From positions 1 through 39,794 of the forward strand of contig DAOUAJ010000103.1 in NCBI GenBank assembly GCA_034433615.1: a stretch of DNA of 39,794 nt, in the 5' to 3' direction. This document shows, one piece after another, positions 1-8,180 of the stretch. The number at the start of each line of letters is the position of its first letter. The first letter of the stretch is position 1. The translations under genes and the position numbers were made by a program. The notes below the pieces were generated by a model. It was not told where the DNA came from, did not search any database, and saw only the letters and a program-made list of their open reading frames with translations. Source of the DNA: DAOUAJ01 sp034433615 (GTDB lineage: Bacteria > Chloroflexota > Anaerolineae > DUEN01).

Positions 1-192
1 CGGATAGAGAATCCGTCGCGGTGTCGGAGGTGGCAGCGGCGAGTAGAGGGGCGTTAGCGGAAGGGGGGATGTGAAGGAGCCGACCAAGACAGGTGTAGCG
101 CCAGATGCAAGGCGAGGTGGTGATGTGCAAAGCGAGACGCCGGTTAAAAATCCCCACAGCAGCACGCCGATGGCCAGAAATTTGTACCTCAT
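1..192 (-). CDS. Secreted or lipid-anchored protein, N-terminal part only
   Basis: An open frame of 64 codons starts at an ATG (complement of 190-192) and runs off the left edge without a stop. A GAGGGG ribosome-binding site lies just upstream, at about 196-201. The first residues, MRYKFLAIGVLLWGFLTGV, are a typical signal peptide. They are followed by SLC, which could be a lipobox with Cys22, and then by a Ser/Thr/Ala/Pro-rich low-complexity stretch as in cell-surface linkers. Only the export signal and linker are visible, so the function cannot be read. That it is a real gene is inferred from the start site, the signal peptide and the lack of stops. Confidence 0.5.
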   Translation of the reverse strand, partial: MRYKFLAIGVLLWGFLTGVSLCTSPPRLASGATPVLVGSFTSPLPLTPLYSPLPPPTPRRILYP

Positions 193-417
193 AGGCCCCT
201 CTTGGATTCAAGCCCCCACTGCGTGAAGGGTGAAAATGGGGACTTCTGATCAGTCGTTATAGATCCCCTTTATGAGCACGTCTTGTGCGGATCCTGGCGT
301 GTCATAGAAACTGACCTTGTTGTCACTTTGACCTGCTCCCGTTCGCTTGTCAGACGTGGAACATCAAGTAATCTCTGATTTTGCTCGTCCGCTTCACGCT
401 CTACGCTTTACGCTTCA
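193..417. other. Intergenic region with short GCGTAAAGC-type repeats
   Basis: No convincing gene is seen here. At 390-416, just past the iolD stop, the minus strand reads GTGAAGCG twice around GTAAAGCG. The same GCGTAAAGC word recurs after the archaemetzincin-like gene (about 21372) and after lgt (38621), so it is a short dispersed intergenic word in this genome. Minus-strand promoter elements for the left-edge gene must lie in 200-300, but no strong consensus was identified. Confidence 0.4.
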
Positions 418-2280
418 CTACAAATAGTACCGTTCCCTCGCCCGCTGCCTCTCGTACTCGCGCCGCGCCTCCCGCACCGACTCCATCTCCGCCACCTCGG
501 CCACGGGCACGTCCCACCACGATTCGTACCCCGGCACCCGCTGCTCGCGGTCCACCTCCACTACGATCACCGTCGTACGATCAGCCTTCTGCGCTTCGGC
601 CAGGGCCGCTCGCAGCTCCGGCAACGTCTTCGCTGTGAGCGCGTGCGCGCCCAGGCTGCGCGCGTTGGCCGCGAAGTCCACCGGCAGGTACTCGCCATCG
701 AGCTGCCCCGTCTGCGGGTTGCGGTACCGGTATTGCGTGCCGAATCCGCCGCTGCCCGCCGACTGCGAGAGGCCGCCGATGCTGGAGAAGCCGTGGTTGT
801 CCAGCAGGACCACGGTGAGCTTGTACCCCTCCTGGATGGACGTGACGAGGTCCGACGGCATCATCAGGTACGAGCCATCCCCCACCATGACGTAGACCTC
901 CCGCTCCGGCGCGGCCATCTTCACTCCCAGCCCGCCAGCGATCTCGTACCCCATGCACGAGTAGCCGTACTCCAGGTGGTACCCCTTGGGATCGCGCGTC
1001 CGCCACAGCTTGTGCAGGTCGCCGGGGAGGCTCCCCGCCGCGCACACCACCACATCCTGCGGCCGCGAGAACTCGTTCACCGCGCCGATCACCTCGCCCT
1101 GAGACAAGAGTGGCTGGTGTCCCAGGTGATAGATGCGATCCACTTCGGCGTCCCACTCCCGCCGGAGCTGATCCACCCAGGCCCGGTAGTCCGGGCCTGG
1201 GTCGTAGTCGCCCACCATCAGCGACAGCTCCTCCAGCGTGATGCGGGCGTCGGCCACCAGCGGCAGCGCGGCGTGCTTGTACGAGTCGAACTCGGCCACG
1301 TTGATGTTGAGGAAGCGCACGTCCGGGTTCTGGAAGGCGGTCTTGGAAGCGGTGGTGAAGTCACTGTAGCGGGTGCCAATGCCGATCACCAGATCGGCGT
1401 CGCGGGCGATCAGGTTGGCGGCCCGGGTGCCGGTCACGCCCACCGCGCCCACGTTCAGCGGATGATCGTAGGGCAGCGACCCCTTGCCGGCCTGCGTTTC
1501 GGCCACCGGGATGCCGGTCTGGCGAGCGAAGCGGTCCAGGGCCTCCGTCGCCTCAGAGTAGAGTATACCGCCGCCGGCGATGATCAGCGGCCGCCGCGCC
1601 GCCCGGATCCACTGGGTGGCGCGCTGGAGCAGGGTCAGGTCAGCCCGCGGGCGAGGGATGGGCCAGACGCGCCGCTCGAACAACGCGGCCGGGTAATCGT
1701 AGGCCTCGGCCTGGACGTCCTGGGGCAGTGCCAGGGTGACGGCGCCCGTGTCGGCCGGCGAGGTGAGGACACGCATCGCTTCCGGCAGCGCGGTGATGAG
1801 CTGGTCGGGCCGGTTGATGCGGTCCCAGTAGCGGGAGACCGGCTTGAAGGCATCGTTGACTGAGATGTCCTGCGAGTGCTCCGACTCCAGTTGCTGGAGG
1901 ACGGGGGCCACGTTGCGGCGGGCGAAGATGTCACCCGGCAGCAGGAGCACGGGCAGGCGATTGACGGTCGCGACGGCGGCCCCTGTGACCATGTTGGTAG
2001 CGCCGGGGCCAATGGACGAGGTGCAGGCGAAGGTGCGCAGCCGGTTATTCATCTTGGCGAAGGCAGCGGCCACATGCACGGCGGCCTGCTCGTTGCGAAT
2101 CAAGTAATAACGGAAGTCAGGGTTTTGCTGCAAGGCCTGGCCGATGCCGGCCACGATCCCGTGCCCGAAGATCCCCCACATCCCGGCGAAGAAGGGGATC
2201 TCCCGCCCGTCTCGCTCCACGTATTGGTTTTTGAGAAATGTGATGATGGCCTGAGCCATCGTCAAACGACGTGTGTGCAT
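418..2280 (-). CDS. iolD: 3D-(3,5/4)-trihydroxycyclohexane-1,2-dione hydrolase (IolD)
   Basis: This thiamine-diphosphate enzyme of myo-inositol breakdown opens the ring of trihydroxycyclohexane-dione to 5-deoxy-D-glucuronate in the cytoplasm. The 620-residue length is normal for IolD. The order is an N-terminal ThDP (Pyr) domain with the conserved Glu in RNEQAAVHVAAAF (residues 62-74), a central domain (about 220-370), and a C-terminal ThDP/Mg domain with GDGSYLMMPSDL. The long family-specific insert VPGYESWWDVPVAEV sits near the C-terminus. The ATG at 2280 is preceded by AAGGGG at a good distance; a second Met at codon 8 has no such site. It is the last gene of a minus-strand unit with iolB, whose enzyme uses its product. 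Ten bases separate it from the coiled-coil gene upstream, so co-transcription is likely. Confidence 0.93.
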   Translation of the reverse strand: MHTRRLTMAQAIITFLKNQYVERDGREIPFFAGMWGIFGHGIVAGIGQALQQNPDFRYYLIRNEQAAVHVAAAFAKMNNRLRTFACTSSIGPGATNMVTGAAVATVNRLPVLLLPGDIFARRNVAPVLQQLESEHSQDISVNDAFKPVSRYWDRINRPDQLITALPEAMRVLTSPADTGAVTLALPQDVQAEAYDYPAALFERRVWPIPRPRADLTLLQRATQWIRAARRPLIIAGGGILYSEATEALDRFARQTGIPVAETQAGKGSLPYDHPLNVGAVGVTGTRAANLIARDADLVIGIGTRYSDFTTASKTAFQNPDVRFLNINVAEFDSYKHAALPLVADARITLEELSLMVGDYDPGPDYRAWVDQLRREWDAEVDRIYHLGHQPLLSQGEVIGAVNEFSRPQDVVVCAAGSLPGDLHKLWRTRDPKGYHLEYGYSCMGYEIAGGLGVKMAAPEREVYVMVGDGSYLMMPSDLVTSIQEGYKLTVVLLDNHGFSSIGGLSQSAGSGGFGTQYRYRNPQTGQLDGEYLPVDFAANARSLGAHALTAKTLPELRAALAEAQKADRTTVIVVEVDREQRVPGYESWWDVPVAEVAEMESVREARREYERQRARERYYL

Positions 2281-2290
2281 GATTCGCCCC

Positions 2291-3193
2291 TTATTGATCA
2301 GCTAGCCAGATTGCTAAATTCTCGTCTTCTAACGCGCCCTGCCCATCCAGTACGACACCGACCGTCTGCGCTCGAGCGCTGGCCTGGGCCTCATCGGTGA
2401 TCTGCTCACCAGCTACCACGGGCATAGCGCGATAGCCCGCTTTGCGTAGCAGGTGCGCTCGCCGCCAGGCACGGGCGATATCTCCTTCATCCACTATTGA
2501 GGCCACTTCGGTAGCCAGCCAGATTTCCAGGGCCTCAGGTGACTCGCGCCACTGACCGTTGATTAGCAAGTCAAGGCGCAGAAAGTCCAGCACCTCGTCA
2601 TGCTTGAGCTTTTGTTCCAGTGTCTCTTCCAGCTCTACCGGCGCGACAGCCTTTGCCCGTCGCACCCACTGACCAAAGTAGCCGGCAGCATGCTCTCGGT
2701 AACGCGATTCCAGTAAGTCTCCCCTCATGTCGCCTACCCGATCTGAGAGCCAGTGCACAGTATTGGTCAGCCGCTGGATATCTGCGGCTAATGCGTCCAC
2801 CCGCGCTTCGGTGCGCAGTTGCGCCTCCGCCAGGGCGTCCACCCGCTGAGTGAGCGCTTCCAGCCGCGCCTCGGTACGTTGCTGCGCCTCCGCCAGGGCG
2901 TCCACCCGCTGGGTGAGCGCTTCCAGTCGCGCTTCGGTGTGCAGTTGCGCCTCAACCAGCGCCTCCAGTCGCGCTTCAGTACGTTGTTGGGCCTCAGCCA
3001 ATGCTTCCACCTGACTAGCCAGCGCTCTCAACTGCACTTCAGTCTGGCGTTGGGCCTCCGTTAGCTCCCGAACAACCTCCGGCAACGTCAGCAGTTCATC
3101 CGACAGCACTAACTGCCGGAGTTCGGCCCGCCACTCAGGATGTTCATGGAGCAAGCGGATCAAGTCATAGTAATCTTCAGCCACAAAAGTCAT
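2291..3193 (-). CDS. Coiled-coil protein with C-terminal PD-(D/E)XK-like domain (DUF3782-type)
   Basis: The protein has 300 residues. Residues about 1-45 are a short helical head. About 45-150 form a long coiled coil built from near-identical heptad blocks (EAQQRTEARLEALTQRVDAL and variants), and the DNA repeats as well. The rest is an alpha/beta domain with DLLING and EIWLATEVASIVDEGDI. That resembles the degenerate nuclease-fold domain of DUF3782-type proteins common in Chloroflexota and cyanobacteria: a strand Asp, then an E-x-x motif. A GGAGGTGA site precedes the ATG. The biochemical role is unknown. Its place between iolB and iolD, 92 and 10 bases apart, looks like an insertion into a metabolic operon rather than a pathway role. 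Nuclease activity is only an inference, since the usual ExK lysine is not clear. Confidence 0.75.
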   Translation of the reverse strand: MTFVAEDYYDLIRLLHEHPEWRAELRQLVLSDELLTLPEVVRELTEAQRQTEVQLRALASQVEALAEAQQRTEARLEALVEAQLHTEARLEALTQRVDALAEAQQRTEARLEALTQRVDALAEAQLRTEARVDALAADIQRLTNTVHWLSDRVGDMRGDLLESRYREHAAGYFGQWVRRAKAVAPVELEETLEQKLKHDEVLDFLRLDLLINGQWRESPEALEIWLATEVASIVDEGDIARAWRRAHLLRKAGYRAMPVVAGEQITDEAQASARAQTVGVVLDGQGALEDENLAIWLADQ

Positions 3194-3285
3194 ATCTCAC
3201 CTCCCGTTTTACAGCCTAACCCCCCCACGGGATGCAACGAAATCGAAAGCCTCTTGCTCGTACGGCATGAAGTTGACGCAGCCCC

Positions 3286-4191
3286 TTACTGCTTCCGTAA
3301 GGGGTAGATGGGCACGCGACGATCGGGCGGTCCGTACGTTCCCTTGACCCAGGTATAGCGTGGGTCATCGCTGGCCGTCAATGCCTGATCCGAACCAGCC
3401 AGCACGTTCAGGTAGTAGGTAATGTATCCGGGTGGGCTGACCACCGGGTGATACCCTTCCGGCACCAGCACTACCTCGTCGGGGCGAACCAGTAACAGTG
3501 CATCAATGGGTTGGCCAGCCTGATGCAGCGGCGAGGTTTCGTCAGTGTAGACGCGCTGGTAGGCATACCCCTCCGGTCGGCTGCTCTTATAGTAGTAGAT
3601 CTCCTCCAGATCGGCCTCGATCAGGTTCCCTGCGGCGTCGAGACGACGCACGTCATGTTTATGCGGCGGATAGCTGCTCCAATTGCCGCCAGGGGTGTAC
3701 ACTTCCACCACGACCAGGCGATGGCAGTCGAAGCCAGGCGGGATCATGTCGTTGATCTGACGGGTGACGTTATCGCCACCCCGAATCTCGACATGCACAT
3801 CGGCAGGGGTGATCAGGCGCGGCGGGTGATCCTGGTCAGTAGGGGCCCAGGCCATACCGAATTCGCTGTTGCGCACGGCGGTGACTGTGAACTCCGTGCG
3901 ACGCGGCAAGTAAAGGGCGTAGGGCAGCCCGGCGAAGACATTATCCCGCTCGCCTACGTTATCCCAACGGCCACAGTTGGCGGCGACGTTCACCGTGCCA
4001 CCAAAAACGATCAGCGCCAATTCGTGCTCGCCGGTGGTGAAGGACCAGAACCGTCCGGCCTTCAAACGGCGTGCCTGGAAGTGGATGAATTGCCACCCCG
4101 CACGCTGTGGCGTCGCCTCCACGATCAGATCGGGATCACGGCCGGTAGCTTCGGTCGGCCGCACAATTAAGTTCTCAGGGGTGTATTGCAT
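3286..4191 (-). CDS. iolB: 5-deoxy-glucuronate isomerase (IolB)
   Basis: This cupin isomerase converts 5-deoxy-D-glucuronate to 2-deoxy-5-keto-D-gluconate, the step after IolD in myo-inositol catabolism. The 301 residues match the family's two-cupin layout. The C-terminal cupin holds the metal-site motif YPPHKHD (about residues 175-181) and LEEIYYYK. The ending YPLRKQ after a conserved aromatic segment is usual. The ATG at 4191 has GAGG 8-10 bases upstream. It is the first gene of the iol unit, behind a TTGACA/TATAGT promoter and a possible operator. The earlier enzymes (IolG, IolE) and the kinase and aldolase are not in this window, so the pathway must be completed elsewhere. Confidence 0.93.
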   Translation of the reverse strand: MQYTPENLIVRPTEATGRDPDLIVEATPQRAGWQFIHFQARRLKAGRFWSFTTGEHELALIVFGGTVNVAANCGRWDNVGERDNVFAGLPYALYLPRRTEFTVTAVRNSEFGMAWAPTDQDHPPRLITPADVHVEIRGGDNVTRQINDMIPPGFDCHRLVVVEVYTPGGNWSSYPPHKHDVRRLDAAGNLIEADLEEIYYYKSSRPEGYAYQRVYTDETSPLHQAGQPIDALLLVRPDEVVLVPEGYHPVVSPPGYITYYLNVLAGSDQALTASDDPRYTWVKGTYGPPDRRVPIYPLRKQ

Positions 4192-4223
4192 GGTACCTGC
4201 CTCGTTTTCTGAGGTTCACATGG

Positions 4224-4245
4224 CCTGCGCACGCGTATGTGCAGG
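4224..4245. promoter_or_regulatory. Candidate operator palindrome upstream of iolB
   Basis: CCTGCGCA (4224-4231) and TGTGCAGG (4238-4245) form an inverted repeat with one mismatch and a six-base centre. It lies just downstream of the minus-strand -10 box, where a transcription start near 4247 is expected. A repressor bound there would block iolB transcription, which suits inducer control of an inositol operon. No regulator gene is adjacent, and the regulator family cannot be assigned. Confidence 0.4.
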
Positions 4246-4253
4246 CTGCAGGG

Positions 4254-4283
4254 ACTATACCAGATGGGAGACAAGATTGTCAA
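4254..4283 (-). promoter_or_regulatory. Sigma70-type promoter for iolB
   Basis: On the minus strand there is a perfect TTGACA (complement of 4278-4283), an 18-base spacer and TATAGT (complement of 4254-4259). The iolB start codon lies about 60 bases downstream. The -35 box directly abuts the -35 box of the divergent promoter at 4284. Confidence 0.6.
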
Positions 4284-4312
4284 TTGACGGGACTCCGGCC
4301 ATTGGATAGAAT
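4284..4312 (+). promoter_or_regulatory. Sigma70-type promoter for the spermidine-synthase-like gene
   Basis: TTGACG (4284-4289), a 17-base spacer and TAGAAT (4307-4312) lie about 30 bases before the ATG at 4344. The shared GTCAATTGAC palindrome (4279-4288) joins both divergent -35 boxes, so RNA polymerase could hardly occupy both at once. Confidence 0.6.
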
Positions 4313-4343
4313 AAGCCGCTCATCCCGGCTTCTAGGAGGCTCC

Positions 4344-6788
4344 ATGACGTCGCGCTGTCATAACTTGCCGCTTTACGCAGGGATCGGCTTAATCTCCACA
4401 GGTGTGCTGATGTTGGAGATCGCGCTAACCCGTATCCTGTCCGTTTCTCTCTGGTATCACCTGGCTTTCATGATCATCAGCACAGCTCTGTTGGGCTTTG
4501 GTGCCAGTGGAGCCGTCCTTGCCGCCTGGCGCGGCGCCTGGCGCGGCAGTTTGCGCCTGAAGCTCACCCTGTATGCGACGACCTTCGCAACGGCAGTGCT
4601 TGTAAGCTTCAAGCTAATGACCCGCATCCCTCTGGATCCACTGGCACCCATTGATCCCAAAACTCCTGATCCTGTGGCGGCCGTGATCCAACTGGTCGGC
4701 TACATGTTCCTCTATTACTTGCTGATTGTGTTGCCCTTCTTCTGCGCGGGGCTGACTCTGGGCACCGCGTTTTCGGCTAGAGCTCACGAGATTGGCTCCC
4801 TTTACTTCGCTGACCTGATGGGTGCTGGCCTGGGTTGCCTGCTGGTGGTATTGGCTATGTACGCCTTGCCTGGGCAGGCGGTGGTGATCGCCCCATCTGT
4901 CCTGGGACTCCTGGCTGCAATTGCCTTCACTCTTCAGCGTGAAGCCCAGGAAGGAACTAACCCCATAACGCCAGCGAGCCTGCCGCTGAGCCGCCGTCTG
5001 CTCCTCGCGACGCTGGCGGCCAGCGCAATCCTTCTGGTCGTCGTCGTGATGCCGCAGGCTGAGGCGCTTTACCCGTTACACATTCCTCCCAGCAAGCCAT
5101 TGAGTATCGTCTACGATAAAGCCAGCGGTGTGACATTGGAATACACCGGCTGGAATCCCTTCTCGCGTATTGACGTGATGAGTTCACCGGCGATGAGTGG
5201 ACTGGCCTGGGGGTTAAGTGGTGCCTATCAGGGCAAAACCCTGCGCCAAAAGTTCGTCACGGTGGACGCGGCTGCCATCACCCCCATCAATGAGTGGAAC
5301 GGTGATCTAGGGGAGCTGGCCTTCCTGAGCTTCACCCCGGCCAGCCTTGCTTTTCGTCTGGTCGAGCAGCCGAAAGTATTGATCATCGGCCCCGGCGGCG
5401 GCATTGACGTGCTGACCGCGCTTTACTATCACGCCCGCCACATTACAGCAGTAGAGATCAATCCCTTGATCGTCAATGACCTGATGCGCGATCGTTACCG
5501 GGAATACAGCGGTGGGCTTTACACCGACTACGAGCAGGTGCATGTCGTCATCGGCGAGGGGCGCAATGTCATTGCCCGCTCTAATGAGAAATACGATGTG
5601 ATTCAACTCTCTCAGGTAGATACCTGGGCAGCAGCTTCCAGTGGCGCTTACAGCTTGAGCGAGAATTATCTCTACACGGTGGAAGCGTTTCACGACTATC
5701 TGGACCACTTGACACTCTCTGGGGTGCTGACGATAGGCCGCTGGCATCTGGAACCGCCAGCGCAGGCTATGCGATTGATGACCATCGGCGCAACGGCGTT
5801 GGCCCAGCGCGGCGTGACTGATCCGGGCCGACACTTCGTGATCGTGCGCGCCGGCGATACCTCTACCCTCCTCATGAAGGCGGTTCCTTTCACCACCGAA
5901 GAGGTAGCCCGGCTACGTACCGTCATCGAACCTCTTTTGTTCTCGTTTTCATACGCGCCCGATGCTCCTGATAGCGATCCGCAGTTCGTGGCCTTCTTCA
6001 ATGCGGCTGACAAACGGGCGTTCTATAAAAGCTATCCCCTGGACGTGACCCCGACGACCGATGACCGACCCTTCTTTTTCGAGAATTATGGCTGGACGAA
6101 TTTTGGCACTTTTCGCTCCGGCAAGCTGACACTGACCATTTTGCTGGCACAGGCGCTGGTGCTGGCTACGGCGTTGATCCTGTGGCCCTTGTGGCGTTTC
6201 CGCCGCAGCGGACTGAGGGTGCCAGGAGTGCGTTACTTCTTGCTCTATTTTATCGCTCTTGGTATTGGCTTCATCTTCATCGAGTTAGCGTTGATGCAAC
6301 GACTGATCCTTTTTCTGGGCCATCCTACCTACTCTATCTCTGTGGTGCTGTTCAGCCTGCTCACCTTTTCAGGATTGGGCAGTTTCCTCTCGCAGCGATG
6401 GCATGACACCCCTCAACGAGGTCAGAAGGTGGCCATTGTCGCGTTGATCGCGCTGACATTAGGATACACTCTCCTGTTGCCTGTCTGGTTACGAGGCGCC
6501 TTCTCCTGGCCCCTGGCAGCCCGCCTGTCCCTATCTATAGCCATCCTGATGCCCCTTGGCCTTGTGATGGGCATGCCCTTTCCATTGGGTATCCACCTGG
6601 TGAATCGGGTCAGCGCCCCTCTGGTGCCGTGGGCCTGGGGTGTGAACGGCTTCGCCTCAGTGGTTGGCTCCGTCTTGAGCATCATGTTAGCCCAATCTTA
6701 CGGGTTCGGATTGGTCCTCTTTCTGGCGATGGGAGTATATGCGGTTGGGCTGGGGGCGATGACGATCGGAGCGCGAGAACGAACGTGA
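4344..6788 (+). CDS. Polytopic membrane protein with central spermidine-synthase-like domain
   Basis: The 814-residue protein has three parts. About 1-240 is an N-terminal membrane domain with six or seven hydrophobic helices. About 335-500 is a cytoplasmic Rossmann domain of the spermidine synthase/SAM-methyltransferase fold, with VLIIGPGGGIDVL (residue ~347 on) and AVEINPLI. About 600-814 is a second membrane domain. This architecture is known in many bacteria, but its substrate is not established. The GPGGG loop suggests binding of S-adenosylmethionine or decarboxylated SAM. The ATG at 4344 is chosen because AGGAGGC lies just upstream; the frame is open earlier, but the promoter lies in that part. 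It is a single gene transcribed away from iolB. Aminopropyl transfer is not proven from sequence. Confidence 0.8.
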   Translation: MTSRCHNLPLYAGIGLISTGVLMLEIALTRILSVSLWYHLAFMIISTALLGFGASGAVLAAWRGAWRGSLRLKLTLYATTFATAVLVSFKLMTRIPLDPLAPIDPKTPDPVAAVIQLVGYMFLYYLLIVLPFFCAGLTLGTAFSARAHEIGSLYFADLMGAGLGCLLVVLAMYALPGQAVVIAPSVLGLLAAIAFTLQREAQEGTNPITPASLPLSRRLLLATLAASAILLVVVVMPQAEALYPLHIPPSKPLSIVYDKASGVTLEYTGWNPFSRIDVMSSPAMSGLAWGLSGAYQGKTLRQKFVTVDAAAITPINEWNGDLGELAFLSFTPASLAFRLVEQPKVLIIGPGGGIDVLTALYYHARHITAVEINPLIVNDLMRDRYREYSGGLYTDYEQVHVVIGEGRNVIARSNEKYDVIQLSQVDTWAAASSGAYSLSENYLYTVEAFHDYLDHLTLSGVLTIGRWHLEPPAQAMRLMTIGATALAQRGVTDPGRHFVIVRAGDTSTLLMKAVPFTTEEVARLRTVIEPLLFSFSYAPDAPDSDPQFVAFFNAADKRAFYKSYPLDVTPTTDDRPFFFENYGWTNFGTFRSGKLTLTILLAQALVLATALILWPLWRFRRSGLRVPGVRYFLLYFIALGIGFIFIELALMQRLILFLGHPTYSISVVLFSLLTFSGLGSFLSQRWHDTPQRGQKVAIVALIALTLGYTLLLPVWLRGAFSWPLAARLSLSIAILMPLGLVMGMPFPLGIHLVNRVSAPLVPWAWGVNGFASVVGSVLSIMLAQSYGFGLVLFLAMGVYAVGLGAMTIGARERT

Positions 6789-7167
6789 ACGTCTGGCCTT
6801 CCGGGTTCTACAGTGTATCGCCCCTTACCGAATACTTCTTCTGATCCGAAGTATAGTCTCACCGATTCACTGATCCCCTGGCCTCTCTGGCGAGGAGAAA
6901 CCCTGGCCTGATGTCCAGGGCAGTTTTACATGCCGGGCCCGGCGCCATGGCCGATGAAAACGCCACCCGCCAGGCCGAGCCTATCCTGGCCGTCAGGCCA
7001 GAGATTCCTCGCTCGCAGCCTGTCCCCTGTGCCTGGCCACAGAACAGGGACTCGCTCGGAATGACAGAGGGGCGGCTATTTTCAGGGCAGACCACACTAC
7101 CTGAGATGCGGTTTCAGTGGTAGGCTGAGCCTGGCTCCCAGGTGAGATTCACGGGGAGGTGTCGAGG
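6789..7167. repeat. Intergenic repeat block, copy A of a dispersed modular repeat
   Basis: No gene is seen in these 379 bases. At 6828-6858 a stem-loop (ATACTTC / GAAGTAT) may end the upstream transcript. The segment 6901-7090 holds three modules: a GCCGGGCCCGGCGCCATGGC-containing core with flanking CAG and ATGAAAA (6915-6964), a TCCTGGCCGTCAGGCCA palindrome (6984-7000), and GGGGCGGCTATTTTCAGG (7069-7086). The same modules, in the same order when read on the other strand, occur at 35171-35361. The part 7003-7068 folds on itself through GTCCC / GGGAC. A CTACC / GGTAG hairpin (7101-7123) lies before the HxlR gene. Confidence 0.6.
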
Positions 7168-7527
7168 ATGACGCAGGGGGAGTTGTGTCCGGTCACCGCG
7201 ACAGCCCGTATTGTCGGGCGCAAGTGGACACTGTTGATCATCTATCATTTGCTGGAACGTCCCCGCCGGTTCTGCGAGCTGCAAGAGTTGTTGGGAGGCG
7301 TTAATCCCACCACGCTGTCACAGCGGTTGAAAATGCTGGAGAGTGCAGGTCTGCTCCATCGCCATGAACGCCTGACTGTGCCCCCCTGGGTTCAATATGA
7401 GCTGACGGAAAAGGGTGAAGCACTGCGTCCTGTGATCGAGAGCATGGCCAACTGGGGGCGGACCTGGTTGGCTGATCCGGCAGAGACGGTTTCACTACAC
7501 CCAGCGCGGGAGGCAGAGCATCCATGA
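7168..7527 (+). CDS. HxlR-family winged-helix transcriptional regulator
   Basis: This is a small (119-residue) one-domain regulator. It has the family pattern CPVTATARIVGRKWTLLII near the N-terminus, then RRFCELQELLGGVNPTTLSQRL as the DNA-reading helices and a C-terminal dimer helix. The conserved N-terminal Cys (residue 6) is often redox- or electrophile-sensing in HxlR proteins. ATG 7168 is chosen because GGGGAGGT ends seven bases before it; an in-frame GTG at 7159 lies within that site. Its stop overlaps the next start (ATGA), so it is translationally coupled to the hydrolase and probably controls its own operon. Confidence 0.88.
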   Translation: MTQGELCPVTATARIVGRKWTLLIIYHLLERPRRFCELQELLGGVNPTTLSQRLKMLESAGLLHRHERLTVPPWVQYELTEKGEALRPVIESMANWGRTWLADPAETVSLHPAREAEHP

Positions 7528-8180
7528 TTCTCGACCACCTGGTGGTTGGGCCATTGCAGGTTAACTGTTACATCCTGGGATGCCGTGAGACAGGCGAGGC
7601 AATCATCGTGGACCCGGGCGATAATGTGAAAGGGATCCTGGGCACCCTCAATCGTTACGGTCTCAGACTGGTTAAGATTGTCAACACTCACGCTCACTTC
7701 GACCATGTGCTGGGCGTACGTGGCCTTCAAGAAGCGACAGATGCCCCTTTCTTGCTGCATCCTGACGAAATTCCGGTCCTGGAATCCATGCAAGAGCAGG
7801 TTCAGGCCTGGTTGGGGTTTGACCCCGGGCCACCCCCGGTCATCAATCAAATGTTGCAGGAAGGCAGGTCACTACATTTCGGGCGCGAAGAGCTGCAGGT
7901 GCGGCTGACGCCAGGCCATTCCCCTGGCGGCGTTAGCCTGGTAGATCATGCCGGGCGACGGGTGCTTACCGGAGACGCCTTGTTCGCCGGTTCCATCGGA
8001 CGGACAGACCTGCCCGGCGGGGACATGGACACGCTCCTGCGTAGCATTCGGGAGCAGATCCTCTCCTTGCCTGACGACTACGTGGTGCTACCCGGCCATG
8101 GCCCGGCTACTACAGTGGGCGAAGAGCGACGCAGTAATCCGTTTCTACAGTCACGAGATGTATCTCGATGGATAATCTGA
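7524..8180 (+). CDS. Metallo-beta-lactamase-fold hydrolase (glyoxalase II-like)
   Basis: The 218 residues form a single MBL domain. The metal ligands are in THAHFDH (about residues 54-60), TPGHSPGG, TGDALF and LPGHGP, as in the glyoxalase II / YcbL branch. Proteins of this type hydrolyse thioesters such as acyl-glutathione, and some relatives (ETHE1-like) oxidise persulfides. The sequence alone does not decide. It overlaps the regulator by four bases (ATGA) and the JAMM gene by 13 bases, a tight three-gene operon. Control by the redox-type regulator points to thiol or electrophile stress as an inference. Confidence 0.85.
   Translation: MILDHLVVGPLQVNCYILGCRETGEAIIVDPGDNVKGILGTLNRYGLRLVKIVNTHAHFDHVLGVRGLQEATDAPFLLHPDEIPVLESMQEQVQAWLGFDPGPPPVINQMLQEGRSLHFGREELQVRLTPGHSPGGVSLVDHAGRRVLTGDALFAGSIGRTDLPGGDMDTLLRSIREQILSLPDDYVVLPGHGPATTVGEERRSNPFLQSRDVSRWII

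Noticed and set aside
643..1863. Long plus-strand open frame of 406 codons opposite iolD
   Set aside because: It is antisense to a clear enzyme gene, has a His/Val/Arg/Gly-rich composition typical of shadow frames in GC-rich DNA, and shows no domain.
2810..2960. DNA tandem repeat as a possible CRISPR or mobile element
   Set aside because: The repeats are in frame and encode coiled-coil heptads, with no spacers between them.
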